Both the position numbers and the translations under genes were made by a program. Under the pieces are notes generated by a model. The model was given only the letters and a program-made list of their open reading frames with translations, searched no databases and was not told the DNA's origin. From Bacillota bacterium (GTDB lineage: Bacteria; Bacillota_A; Clostridia; Christensenellales; Aristaeellaceae), in contig JAEZSP010000018.1 in NCBI GenBank assembly GCA_023421735.1, positions 1 to 59,270 of the forward strand: 59,270 nt of DNA, read 5' to 3'. Positions 16,943 through 25,874 of the stretch are shown here, piece by piece. Every line of letters begins with the position of its first letter. The stretch's first letter is position 1.

Positions 16943-17116
16943 TACTCCGTCCATGACAGAAGTGCTGGAATTCGGCGCAGCCTTTTTGTTCCTGGCGCGA
17001 AGCCGGAGCGCAGGCGTAGCAGGGCTACGTCAAGAATTTTGCAGGGACGAGATGGTGGAAATGCGTCCGTCCGCGCGTGTAGGATTTGTGCGGTATAGCC
17101 CTAGGGCAATACCGCA
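16939..17116 (+). repeat. Palindromic repeat element, hybrid copy (type I left arm, type II right arm)
   Basis: The left arm (CTAGTACTCCGTCCATGACA onward) matches the left arm of the element at 40961. From the middle on it matches the right arm of the element at 42954 (GATGGTGGAAATGC, CGCGTGTAGGATTTGTGCGG). The centre is a perfect hairpin, CGTAGC-AGG-GCTACG. The right end runs into a 28-nt palindrome at 17089-17116 (TGCGGTAT ... ATACCGCA). A protein-like open frame across it is a by-product, since the same sequence recurs between unrelated genes. Confidence 0.8.
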
Positions 17117-17322
17117 TAATTCGGCGGCACGCTGGCGGCTGCTTTTCCGCCATATGCCGCTTGCGCATTCTTTTCTATTGTTTTTCGATCATCCCGACTT
17201 GCATCTAACACCCAGCGCACCCAAAACGCACCGACGCCCATATTTAGATTGTCTATTCGTAAATTCACATATTGCAATTTTGTCATGCGAATAAAAAAAT
17301 TGTGCAAGGTTTTATAACACCA

Positions 17323-17353
17323 TGGTCGAGGTGACAGGATTTAAACCTGCGAC
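17323..17353 (-). other. tRNA-Pro 3'-end fragment (attachment-site relic)
   Basis: On the minus strand the last 31 nt of a tRNA are present: the T-arm GCAGGTTTAAATCCTG, the acceptor strand CACCTCG, a discriminator A and an encoded CCA. It closely matches the usual clostridial tRNA-Pro end, with one T-loop and one acceptor change. No anticodon arm or 5' half accompanies it. Such isolated 3' ends are what integrases of prophages and conjugative elements leave as attL/attR. Confidence 0.65.
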
Positions 17354-17647
17354 AATTTAGTCTCAGAATTACGGATATTCACCTTCTGAGTCCGAAAAAG
17401 TTCAATAAAATCAAGGGTTTACGGGTCGTCTCCGATTGCTTCCGGGAAAAGAAAGTTGCAAAAAAGTTGCACGGAACCGGAGCAGAATTATCGTTCACTC
17501 GTCGTATCTCACATATAACTGCCCTTGGCAAATGGAGCTTTGCACTTCACTCTGACGGAGCTCTTCATCATTTTTCATCATTTTTATCCCCTTACTGCAT
17601 CATTCCTGTCCGGTAAACTCATTTCATCAAAAGACAGGAGATCTGCT
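17354..17647. other. Intergenic stretch, possible integrase tail remnant
   Basis: Next to the tRNA fragment, the minus strand at about 17419-17490 can be read as a short peptide end, but nothing diagnostic is preserved. The nearer part (17520-17647) holds the leader and AGGAGA ribosome site of the ABC ATPase. No other gene is seen. Confidence 0.35.
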
Positions 17648-18352
17648 ATGGGCGCATTTATTGAGTTTGCAAACGTCAAGAAGGATTATCACATGGGCGA
17701 GGTCACCATCTCCGCCCTGAACGGCGTTCATTTCACAATCGAGAAGGGCGAGTTCGCCATCGTTGCGGGTGCGAGCGGCGCAGGGAAGAGCACGGTGCTC
17801 AATATTCTCGGCGGCATGGATTCCCCGACGAGTGGGGAAGTTTCCGTGGGTGGCAGACTGGTCAGCAAGTTTGGCACCAAGGAACTGACGAAATATCGCC
17901 GGGAGGACATCGGCTTCGTTTTCCAATTCTATAACCTCGTTCAAAATCTGACGGCGCTCGAAAACGTTGAGCTCGCAGTCGAGATCAGCAAAGACCCATT
18001 CCCGCCTGCCGATGTCCTGGAGCAGGTCGGGCTATCCGCGCGTATGAAAAACTTCCCGGCACAGCTTTCGGGCGGCGAGCAGCAGCGCGTTTCCATTGCC
18101 CGCGCGCTCGCAAAAAACCCGAAGCTCCTGCTCTGTGACGAGCCGACGGGCGCTCTTGATTATAATACAGGCCGCGCGATTTTGAAGCTCTTGCAGGATA
18201 CCTGCCGGAAGACGGGCACGACGGTCGTACTCATTACCCACAATCTGGCCATCGCGCCCATGGGAGATCGGCTGATCCGGATGCGCAACGGACAGGTCGA
18301 GGAGATCTCTCGCAACGAGAACCCCACGCCCGTCGACGAGATTGTGTGGTGA
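17648..18352 (+). CDS. ABC transporter ATPase (MacB/LolD/BceA type)
   Basis: A 234-residue ATPase with Walker A GASGAGKS (41-48), Q-loop FVFQFYNL, signature LSGGEQQR and Walker [13 protein letters not shown], all intact. The start is the ATG at 17648 behind AGGAGA, although the open frame extends upstream. It belongs to the family that pairs with FtsX-like permeases to power mechanotransmission (MacB, LolD, BceA) instead of ordinary import. The partner permease starts 4 nt downstream and a two-component system follows. Confidence 0.93.
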   Translation: MGAFIEFANVKKDYHMGEVTISALNGVHFTIEKGEFAIVAGASGAGKSTVLNILGGMDSPTSGEVSVGGRLVSKFGTKELTKYRREDIGFVFQFYNLVQNLTALENVELAVEISKDPFPPADVLEQVGLSARMKNFPAQLSGGEQQRVSIARALAKNPKLLLCDEPTGALDYNTGRAILKLLQDTCRKTGTTVVLITHNLAIAPMGDRLIRMRNGQVEEISRNENPTPVDEIVW

Positions 18353-18356
18353 TCGC

Positions 18357-21300
18357 ATGAAAAGATCAAACTGGAAAATCTCCCTTCGGGAGATCGCTCA
18401 CACATTGAATCGGTTTCTGGCGATCGTGGTCATTGTGGCGTTGGGCGTCGCGTTCTTTACCGGTCTCAAGGCCGTCGGGCCGGACATGAACCACACGGCT
18501 ACCCTGTATTTCAATGCCACCGACATGATGGATTACAAACTCGTTTCAAACCTCGGGTTCACGGAAGAAGACGTGGAAATCGTCTCGACGTTGGATTACA
18601 TCGACCATGTCGCACCCGCCTATTCGCTGGACGCGCTGCTCGAGGAAAACGATTCGAGTCGCGTCGTCCACGTCATGTCGCTCATCGACAGCGGAACCGG
18701 TATGAACGGACTGACCGTCGTCGAAGGAAGACTCCCTGAATCCGCAAATGAATGCGTTATCGACAACGGCAAGCAGAACAGGCAGATCGCCGTTGGCGAT
18801 GAGATCGATCTCGTCTCCGGCACAGAAAATGAGCTTTCGGAAAAACTTGCGACGACGGAATATACCGTCGTCGGCATCGTAAACGCGCCAAACTATTTGA
18901 ACCGCGAACGCGGCTCGAGTGCCATCGGGAGCGGCAGGGTGACTGGACTCGTCTACGTCCCCGTCGAAAATTTCCTGCTGGATGTATATACGGAGCTCTA
19001 TGCGACGATTGCGGGAAGCGGAGACGTGAGTGCTTTCGGCGCGGATTACGACGCGCTGGCACAGGCGCAGGACGAGCAAATGGACGCGCTGGCCGCGGAG
19101 CGCGAACAGCTTCGGTATGAAGAGGTCCTTAAGGAAGCGAACGATACGCTTGCAGAAAAGCAGGCGGAACTCGACGATGCGCGGGACGAGGCTGAACAGG
19201 ATCTCGCGGACGCGCAAGCAAAACTCGACGACGCAGGTGTACAGCTTGCCGACGGCGAACAGAAGCTGGCTGATGCGCGAGACGAGGCGGACGACAAATT
19301 CGCGGACGCGGATGCCGCGATCTCCAAATCCGAAAAGAAGGTTAAGAGCGGTCGCGCGGAATACAAGGAAAACCTTGCCGCGTACGAGGAGAAGGTCGCG
19401 GCGTCCGAGCCGCTCTTTGAAGCCGTACAGGAACAGATCGACGCCGCAACCGAACAGATCGCACAGCAGGTAGCGGCGGTCGATGCGCTCAGGGCGCAAC
19501 TTGCGCAGAACGGAACGCAGGTTCCGTTGACGGACGAACAGATTTGCGCCCTTCAGCTGAAAATTGCCGACGGTGAGGCTGAAATCACCGAAGCGACGGC
19601 GCATCTGGACGCAGCGCAGTTCGCTCTTGATTCGCTCGCAGATCATCAGGACGACCTCAATGCGCAGATTTCCGCGCAGAAGGCGGAGCTTGCATCTTTT
19701 CAGAACAAACTGGAGACGGGAACGAAGCCGGGCATGTCGGACGATGACATCGCTGCGCTCGAACGGAAGATCGCGGATAGCGAGATCAAAATCGACGAAT
19801 TGAATGGGCAATTGAGTGCAGCGCAGGATGCACTGACGAATGCACAGCAGTGTGCCGACGATCTTCGTGCACAGCTCAATGCACAGAACGCCGATCTCCG
19901 GTCCACGGAAGATGCCCTTGCGCAGGGCATCGCGGACAAAAGCCTCACGGAGGATGAAATAGCCCAGTATCAGGCGCAAATCGGCGCGGCACAGTCCGCT
20001 GTGGACGAGACTTCCGCACAGCTTGTGTCTGCACAGTCTGAAGTAACTTCGCTCGGACAGCAAGTTTCCGATTTAGCTGCACAAATTGCGTCTGAGCAGG
20101 CGGATGTGGATGCGGCGCAGGCAAAGCTAAACGCCGGAAAGGAACCAGTTCCCCTCACAGACGGGGAAAAGGCCACGCTTCAGTCGAAGATCGACGCATG
20201 TGAGACGGAAATCGCCTCCCTGACGGACGCACTTCAACCGATCGAAACGGATATCACAGAGGCGCAGGATCAAATCGACGAGCTGCATGCCACGCTTTCC
20301 GATCAGGAAGCGGCGGTGAAGGCGCTGCAGGACCAGCTGCAAGCAGGATATACCATCGTTGCGTTGACGGATGAGGAAGTCGCCGCACTGCAGGACCAGA
20401 TCGCGGCGGGCGAAGCCGCGCTGACCGATGCGCAGGCACAGGTGGACGCCTCCATAGCGGAACTTGCGGCACAGAAACAGTCGCTCACGGATGCGGGCGA
20501 CCAGCTCGATCAGGCGAAAACAAACCTCGACGACGCGAGTGCCCAGATTAAGAAAAAGAAGTCCTCCCTCGCATCCGCGAAGAAGGAGGCCGAGGATAAA
20601 TTCGCCGAGGCGGAGAATGAGATCGCCGAAAAACAGATAGAGCTGACCGACGCGCAGACGGAACTGGACGATGCAAAAGTAGAAGCCGATGAAAAAATCA
20701 CGGATGCGCAGCAGCAGCTCGACGACGCAAAGGACGACATTGCGGACATTCCCGAAGGCAACTGGATCGTGCTCGGCCGCGATGACAACGCCGGGTACGC
20801 TGATTTTGATGCGGCGATCACCCGTACGGACGGGCTCGCGAGCATCTTCCCGATCTTCTTCTTCCTCATCGCCGCGCTCGTATGCCTCACCACCATGACG
20901 CGCATGGTGGACGAGCAACGCACGCAGATCGGCACTTTCAAGGCGCTGGGCTACGGACGCGGCGCAATCGCCTTTCAATACCTGTTCTACGCGGGCGCGG
21001 CGAGCGTCATCGGCAGTGCTATCGGCCTTACATTCGGGTTCCTGGTGTTCCCAAAGGTCATCATGATGGCGTATGAGAAGCTTTATACCCTGCCCGACCT
21101 GGTGCTGACATTTTGCATAAAGGACGCGGCCATCGCGGTCGCACTGGCGATGGGTGCCACGGTCGTCGCCACGTTTTTCACCTGTTGGCGCGAGCTCACG
21201 GGTGTCCCTGCCCAATTGATGCGACCGCAGGCGCCTACGGCGGGCAAGCGCGTGCTGCTCGAGCGCATCCCGTTTTTGTGGAAACGTCTCTCCTTCAGCC

Positions 21301-22433
21301 AGAAGGTTACCGCGCGCAACCTCTTGCGCTACAAAAAGCGCTTCTGGATGACGGTGCTCGGTGTCGCGAGTTGTACGGCGCTGCTCCTCACCGGTCTCGG
21401 CCTCCGGGATTCTGCTGCAACGCAGGTGTCCGACCGTCAGTTCGGGGAGCTATTCCTGTACGATATCGCCTTCCAAGTGAAGGACGATATGAGCGCGGAA
21501 GATGCCGAAGCCATCGAAACGGCGCTCACTGAAGTCGGCGCAGAAAAGACGCCGCTCCGCAACGAGAGCGTGACGGTGGGCGGAAACGCCGTTTCGGAGG
21601 AAAGCTCACTCATGATCCCGACGGAACCGGATGCGTTCACGAATTACATTGCGCTGCGCGATCCATCATCCGGACGCGCCATCGCCGTGCCCGAATCGGG
21701 CGCGGTCGTGACGCAGAAACTTGCGGAGAACCTCGGCGTCTCACCCGGAGATCAAATCACACTTACCGACGTCGAGAACCGTCAGGCGACCGTTGAGGTT
21801 GTTGCAATCGCGGAGAACTACCTGTCCCACTACGTGGTTCTGTCACAGGACGCTTACGTAAGCGCCTTCGGGCTGGACGCAGTCGTGAATCAGTACCTCG
21901 TTAATCTGCCGGACGGTGTAGATGAGGAGGCGAAGACAGCACTTTCGGAAACGCTCATGGCACTCGACGGCGTGTCCGGGTTGCGCGATCAGGAGGAGAA
22001 CATGGACACCTTCCACGACATTATCAAGTCTCTCGACTACATCGTGTGGGTGATCCTCTTCGCCGCCGCGGCACTCGCCTTCGCGGTACTCTATACGCTC
22101 ACTTCCATCAACATTTCGGAGCGCTTCCGTGAGATCGCGACCATTAAGGTGCTCGGCTTCTATGACCGCGAGACCGCCGCCTACATCTTCCGGGAAAGCT
22201 ACATCCTGACCGCTCTCGGCGCGGGGCTCGGTATGGTGCTTGGCATTTTCGTGCACGGCATGGTACTTGACAGCATTGAGGTTGACGCGGTCATGTACGT
22301 CCGGCAGATTCTCCCGGTGAGCTACGCGATCAGCTTGGCGCTGTCCTTGATCTTTACGTGGATCGTCAACCGGTTGGCGATCAAGAAGCTTTCAAAAATC
22401 AACATGGTTGAAGCATTAAAAGGGGTCGAATAA
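18357..22433 (+). CDS. Giant FtsX-like ABC permease with an extracytoplasmic coiled coil of five 70-residue repeats
   Basis: A 1358-residue permease. Order: one N-terminal membrane helix (about 18-38), a MacB-type periplasmic-core region to about 245, a very long Ala/Asp/Gln/Glu-rich coiled coil (about 248-798), a three-helix FtsX block (about 830-945), a second extracytoplasmic domain (about 1010-1215), and a final FtsX block (about 1225-1350). Within the coiled coil, a unit with a hinge like GTxVPLTDEEIAAL recurs at residues 391, 460, 530, 600 and 670 (nt 19527, 19734, 19944, 20154, 20364), with steps of 69-70 residues or ten heptads. Relatives with shorter coiled coils exist in Firmicutes. 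The rod would project far from the membrane and presumably reaches a cell-wall partner. Transported or sensed substrate unknown. Confidence 0.9.
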   Translation: MKRSNWKISLREIAHTLNRFLAIVVIVALGVAFFTGLKAVGPDMNHTATLYFNATDMMDYKLVSNLGFTEEDVEIVSTLDYIDHVAPAYSLDALLEENDSSRVVHVMSLIDSGTGMNGLTVVEGRLPESANECVIDNGKQNRQIAVGDEIDLVSGTENELSEKLATTEYTVVGIVNAPNYLNRERGSSAIGSGRVTGLVYVPVENFLLDVYTELYATIAGSGDVSAFGADYDALAQAQDEQMDALAAEREQLRYEEVLKEANDTLAEKQAELDDARDEAEQDLADAQAKLDDAGVQLADGEQKLADARDEADDKFADADAAISKSEKKVKSGRAEYKENLAAYEEKVAASEPLFEAVQEQIDAATEQIAQQVAAVDALRAQLAQNGTQVPLTDEQICALQLKIADGEAEITEATAHLDAAQFALDSLADHQDDLNAQISAQKAELASFQNKLETGTKPGMSDDDIAALERKIADSEIKIDELNGQLSAAQDALTNAQQCADDLRAQLNAQNADLRSTEDALAQGIADKSLTEDEIAQYQAQIGAAQSAVDETSAQLVSAQSEVTSLGQQVSDLAAQIASEQADVDAAQAKLNAGKEPVPLTDGEKATLQSKIDACETEIASLTDALQPIETDITEAQDQIDELHATLSDQEAAVKALQDQLQAGYTIVALTDEEVAALQDQIAAGEAALTDAQAQVDASIAELAAQKQSLTDAGDQLDQAKTNLDDASAQIKKKKSSLASAKKEAEDKFAEAENEIAEKQIELTDAQTELDDAKVEADEKITDAQQQLDDAKDDIADIPEGNWIVLGRDDNAGYADFDAAITRTDGLASIFPIFFFLIAALVCLTTMTRMVDEQRTQIGTFKALGYGRGAIAFQYLFYAGAASVIGSAIGLTFGFLVFPKVIMMAYEKLYTLPDLVLTFCIKDAAIAVALAMGATVVATFFTCWRELTGVPAQLMRPQAPTAGKRVLLERIPFLWKRLSFSQKVTARNLLRYKKRFWMTVLGVASCTALLLTGLGLRDSAATQVSDRQFGELFLYDIAFQVKDDMSAEDAEAIETALTEVGAEKTPLRNESVTVGGNAVSEESSLMIPTEPDAFTNYIALRDPSSGRAIAVPESGAVVTQKLAENLGVSPGDQITLTDVENRQATVEVVAIAENYLSHYVVLSQDAYVSAFGLDAVVNQYLVNLPDGVDEEAKTALSETLMALDGVSGLRDQEENMDTFHDIIKSLDYIVWVILFAAAALAFAVLYTLTSINISERFREIATIKVLGFYDRETAAYIFRESYILTALGAGLGMVLGIFVHGMVLDSIEVDAVMYVRQILPVSYAISLALSLIFTWIVNRLAIKKLSKINMVEALKGVE
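19480..20560 (+). repeat. Five in-frame tandem 207-210 nt coding repeats
   Basis: Landmark Leu/Met codons of the LTDEE-like hinge lie at 19527, 19734, 19944, 20154 and 20364, with spacings of 207, 210, 210 and 210 nt. Protein identity between units is moderate and DNA identity low. The duplication is therefore old but length is conserved to the residue. Confidence 0.85.
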
Positions 22434-22487
22434 AATCATTGCATTACAGGAACTTGCATGGTACGCTGTTGGAAAAGGAGGATTCAT

Positions 22488-23180
22488 ATGGAACGAATAC
22501 TTGTGGCGGATGACGACCGCGACATCGCGCGCCTTATCGCCGATAGCCTGACGGACGAGGGGATGGAGGTCGCGACGGTCTTCAACGGTCTCGACGCACT
22601 CGAAGCCGTCCGGCGTGAGTCCTACGATATGGTCATTCTGGACATCATGATGCCGGGCGCGGACGGACTGGACGTGTGCAGGCGCATCCGGGACGACTTT
22701 CATGGAACGATCCTCTTCGTGACCGCGAAGAACCGCACGCTTGATACCATGCTCGGCCTCGAAATGGGCGGCGACGACTACATCACGAAGCCATTCGTGG
22801 TAGAGGAATTCGTCGCCCGTGTGAAGGCACATCTGCGCCGCGACAAGCGCCGCGAATCCGCGCCCGCGCGTGCGTCAGTGCTGTCGGTTGGCGAGATTCG
22901 CATCTTTCCGGACAGCTACGAAGTCATGCTGCGCGACGCGCCCATTCCGCTCTCCACGCGGGAATTCCAATTGCTCTCCTACCTCGCGGAACACCATGGC
23001 CGCGTGCTCACGCGGGAGCAGATCTTCGATGCGATCTGGGGACCCGATTACACGGATATCGGTACCGTTACCCAGCACATCAAGAACCTGCGCATCAAGC
23101 TTGATCCGGATAGTCGGTATATCAGGACCGTCTGGGGCGTTGGCTACAAATTTGTCGCGCCGCAGGAGGACAACCCATGA
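22488..23180 (+). CDS. OmpR/PhoB-family response regulator
   Basis: A 230-residue regulator. The receiver domain has the acidic pocket ADDDRD (7-12), the phosphorylated Asp52 in VILDIMMPG and the conserved Lys in ITKPF. The C-terminal winged helix ends in DPDSRYIRTVWGVGYKF. The start is the ATG at 22488 behind AAGGAGG. It overlaps the kinase gene by 4 nt. It lies 54 nt after the permease gene, so it probably controls the transporter, like BceRS-type modules in which the transporter itself participates in sensing. Confidence 0.95.
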   Translation: MERILVADDDRDIARLIADSLTDEGMEVATVFNGLDALEAVRRESYDMVILDIMMPGADGLDVCRRIRDDFHGTILFVTAKNRTLDTMLGLEMGGDDYITKPFVVEEFVARVKAHLRRDKRRESAPARASVLSVGEIRIFPDSYEVMLRDAPIPLSTREFQLLSYLAEHHGRVLTREQIFDAIWGPDYTDIGTVTQHIKNLRIKLDPDSRYIRTVWGVGYKFVAPQEDNP

Positions 23181-24475
23181 GCATCCGCAGAAAGGCGCTT
23201 CTGGGCATGGCGCTACTTTTCCTCCTGAATATCTTGCTGCTGGGCGGATACTACACCTTTTATCTGCGAGATGAGGTGTCGGAAAACCTCAGAAAGACAC
23301 AGTCGAACGTCGAGGAGACGGCCCGTCAGGCGGCAGAGAGCATCGCGTCTGCCGAAACAGCGTCTATCGGATCGGTCCTTGCCGCGGATGCATTCAGCCG
23401 ATTTGATTTTACAGTGACGGACGTTCAGACCAATGAAATCCTCTATGGCTCAAGCGCGCAGTCCGGCGACCTTGATTTCAACGCCGTTGCAGTTGCCAAG
23501 CGGAACGGCCGCACACTGCTCGTCGAGGCGACCCGATACTTCTACCTCGGCTCCATTCGGGAACTGTCCCTCATCCGGCAGGTCATCGCCGCGGAGATCA
23601 TCATTATGGCGCTCATCCTCGCGCTCATCGCCGTCGTGCTCCAGTCCGGGATTCTCCATCCGCTTGCGGCCCTCAACGACCGCATGTCCGCGTATGGGGA
23701 GGGAAAGGCCGTTCCGGCGTCCGGTTCGGTGCGGAGGGACGAGCTGGGGCAACTCACGCGCGCGTTCGACCGGCTTGTGTGCGCCCTCGACGAGGAAAAG
23801 CGCATGCAGGGGAAAATCATCGCCTCCATCTCGCACGACATCAAGACGCCGCTCACCTCAGTCATGGGCTATGTGGAACGGCTCCAAAAGGGCACGATCA
23901 AGGACGAAGAGCGCGTCCGCCAGTATCTCCAGACGATCTATGATCGCGCGCGAAGCATTGATGCCCTCGTCTGTGAATTCGATGATTACCTCATCAGCAA
24001 CACGCAGGCGATCAAATGCGAACCCATCGACATGAATTACCTGTGCGACCTGATCCGCGCGGAATACGGAGACGAGCTCGCGGCGGAGGGCGCACGCCTT
24101 CGCGTGGAAAACACCGCAGGCGGGTTGGCACTCCCGGGCGATCTCGGCAAGCTCCGCCGCGTTTTCGGGAACCTGATCTCAAACGCTGTGAAGCACGCAC
24201 GCGCGGACGAACAGCTTGAGATTGAGGTCTTCTGCGAGCGGATGGGTGAAACGGTTCGATTTTCGGTGAGCGACAATGGCCGTGGCGTACCGCCGGAGGA
24301 GCGTCAAAGCATCTTCGAGCCTTTTCACACCGGAAATTCCGCGCGTGGCGGTGGGAGCGGCCTAGGGCTCGCCATCTGCCGCAGCATCGTCATGGCGCAC
24401 GGCGGCGAAATCGAGGCGGATGCCTCGTCGACAGGTGGCCTGCGCGTGGTCATAATCATTCCACTTCATCCATAA
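23177..24475 (+). CDS. Sensor histidine kinase of the ABC/FtsX module
   Basis: A 432-residue kinase with two membrane helices (about 10-28 and 135-155) flanking a ~105-residue extracytoplasmic domain. A HAMP segment follows, then a dimerisation helix with the phospho-His in SHDIKTPLTSVMGY (about residue 219). The ATPase lobe has NLISNAVKH, DNGRGVP and GGGSGLGLAI. All catalytic boxes are intact. Cotranscribed with the response regulator (ATGA overlap). The module ATPase-permease-regulator-kinase resembles antimicrobial-peptide or cell-envelope stress systems; the ligand is unknown. Confidence 0.93.
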   Translation: MSIRRKALLGMALLFLLNILLLGGYYTFYLRDEVSENLRKTQSNVEETARQAAESIASAETASIGSVLAADAFSRFDFTVTDVQTNEILYGSSAQSGDLDFNAVAVAKRNGRTLLVEATRYFYLGSIRELSLIRQVIAAEIIIMALILALIAVVLQSGILHPLAALNDRMSAYGEGKAVPASGSVRRDELGQLTRAFDRLVCALDEEKRMQGKIIASISHDIKTPLTSVMGYVERLQKGTIKDEERVRQYLQTIYDRARSIDALVCEFDDYLISNTQAIKCEPIDMNYLCDLIRAEYGDELAAEGARLRVENTAGGLALPGDLGKLRRVFGNLISNAVKHARADEQLEIEVFCERMGETVRFSVSDNGRGVPPEERQSIFEPFHTGNSARGGGSGLGLAICRSIVMAHGGEIEADASSTGGLRVVIIIPLHP

Positions 24476-24498
24476 AACGATCTCAGAAATGATATGCT

Positions 24499-24538
24499 AA
24501 ACTGTGACCGCCATCAAATGTGGCGGTCACAGTTTTAC
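24499..24538 (+). terminator. Intrinsic terminator after the kinase gene
   Basis: A perfect 15-bp stem (AAACTGTGACCGCCA with 24521-24535) and a 7-nt loop are followed by a short T run, 23 nt after the kinase stop. Confidence 0.8.
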
Positions 24539-24602
24539 GCCCGCACTTTGGCATGCCTTCCGAAAATTCAGTATGGTAAATAAGGCAGAGGGGAAGATAG
24601 CT

Positions 24603-24662
24603 ATGCTGAATCAAGAACAAATTGATAGAGCTCATGCTGGATATAACGGATCGCCGATCTGA
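24603..24662 (+). pseudogene. Truncated gene start (19 codons) at a rearrangement junction
   Basis: The plus strand has a good ribosome site (GGGGAAG), an ATG and MLNQEQIDRAHAGYNGSPI before a stop. The peptide looks like a true gene start that was cut by joining to the 3' side of the B3/4 pseudogene, whose homology ends here. No family recognised. Confidence 0.3.
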
Positions 24663-25117
24663 AATCATCGCATCTCCCGCTACTGTGGTGACGATCTGCC
24701 CGTTAATCGCCTCGTATGTCTCTCGTCCGGTCACCTGCGCTATTTTGAGTGGGAATTCCAATTGGACAGGTCGTGCCCTACCGTCAGGATCATGTTCTTA
24801 AGCTCCGCCATAAACATGGCAGTCACCAAGGGAATGACGCCGGGAATCTCTCGACCTTTGACCACCGATTCCAACTGCTGCAGCACATGATAACTGTATC
24901 CAAATTTCCGGTAGTATTCCACGTAGGCATCCATCGGATGGATGCGCTTGATTTCTCCACGGGACATCGATTGGTATGCCGTTCGAATCTCAAGCTCAAC
25001 CGTGCGCTTTTCATTCAGAAGTGCGTCGGATGATGAGCCATGAACGTTTTCAACGACGAGAATGCCTACCTTGCAGTGCTCCAAATCGCCGGACGGCGCA
25101 TATTCTATGGTAATCAT
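24633..25117 (-). pseudogene. B3/4-domain protein, frameshifted and 3'-truncated
   Basis: The first 125 codons (25117-24740, ATG overlapping the EamA stop as ATGA) encode a B3/4 domain like that of the phenylalanyl-tRNA synthetase beta chain: DAYVEYYRKFGYSYHVLQQL and GREIPGVIPLVTAMFMAELK. After GHDL the frame is lost near 24750. The family sequence continues in another minus-strand frame (EFPLKIAQVTGRETYEAING to GDAMISDRRSVISSM) and stops resembling the family at about 24633. Free-standing B3/4 proteins are thought to handle mischarged tRNA or amino acids and often accompany EamA transporters. The gene is inactive unless the frameshift is a sequencing error. Confidence 0.7.
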
Positions 25118-25728
25118 AGCGGGTTCCCTGCTTTCTTTTTTCTTTTGATTGCGCAACGCGTGGAGGCGCGCCCGCCTGCGCCGCCCAGGCCAATCAGCGC
25201 CATGCCGGAAATGACCAGCGCGCCCCCCAGCCACTGGGACAGATGCTCTGCCTCCCCCAGTATAACGGCAGACAGCAGCATGGAGGTGAGCGGCATCATC
25301 CCGGAATAAGCCGCCGCCGTGAATGCGCCGCTTCGCTTGATTCCGGCATACCAGCACAGATAGGCCAGCGCAGTCGCAAAAACGCCGTACCAAACGAGGG
25401 CGATCCACGCCTCCGGGCGCAGCGTGGCCATTCGTGCCAGCGGCCGCTCCGTCATGGCGGGGATTAGGCATAAAAGAAAGGCAACAGTGGTTACAAGCGT
25501 CGTTTGAACCAGCGGATCAAGGGTTTCTTTGTCCGGTCTCTGCCCGGACGCGGACAGCCGGGACAGGATGTTGAAGGCGGATTCACTCGCCGCAGCACAC
25601 AGTACCAGTAGGTTTCCCGTGATGTTGTCGATCGACATCTCCGTTCCCTTTCCGCCAAGTCCTTGGACCAGCAGCCCCCCGGTCATAGTCAAACAAATTC
25701 CGGCGAACGCCCGGAATGTCCCTTTATA
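25114..25728 (-). pseudogene. EamA/DMT-family transporter, 5'-truncated
   Basis: About 204 codons encode the C-terminal two thirds of a ten-helix EamA drug/metabolite transporter (GICLTMTGGLLVQG through AVILGEAEHLSQWLGGALVI). The usual N-terminal ~90 residues and a start codon are missing: the frame begins inside the stem of a terminator hairpin, and the next gene on the other strand follows at once. It is paired with the broken B3/4 gene, so the whole two-gene unit is decaying. Confidence 0.7.
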
Positions 25729-25730
25729 CA

Positions 25731-25769
25731 AAAAAACTCCTGAAATGCAACATTTTCAGGGGTTTTTGC
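25731..25769 (+). terminator. Terminator-like hairpin at the EamA truncation point
   Basis: An imperfect stem of about 13 bp (AAAACTCCTGAAA with TTTTCAGGGGTTTT) with A and T tails. It lies exactly where the EamA reading frame begins. Confidence 0.55.
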
Positions 25770-25874
25770 TTTACCGGAACAACAACGCCATGGTATGATA
25801 AAAGCAGTTGGTGTATCCGGCAAACAGTTGCGTATATCGGCTTTTTATCATTGTCCGCATCGGAGGAACATCGC

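Noticed and set aside
16929..17294. Protein-like frame containing SMTEVLEFGAAFLFLARSRS, similar to frames at 40943 and 42862
   Set aside because: The similarity comes from the palindromic repeat elements themselves; arms are swapped between copies and there is no shared full-length protein.
17323..17400. A complete tRNA gene
   Set aside because: Only the T-arm and 3' acceptor strand with CCA are present; no anticodon or D arm can be folded.
18546..20063. 505-codon minus-strand frame opposite the coiled coil
   Set aside because: Arises because the repeated Ala/Asp/Gln codons lack antisense stops; the low-complexity Arg/Leu/Cys product is not credible.
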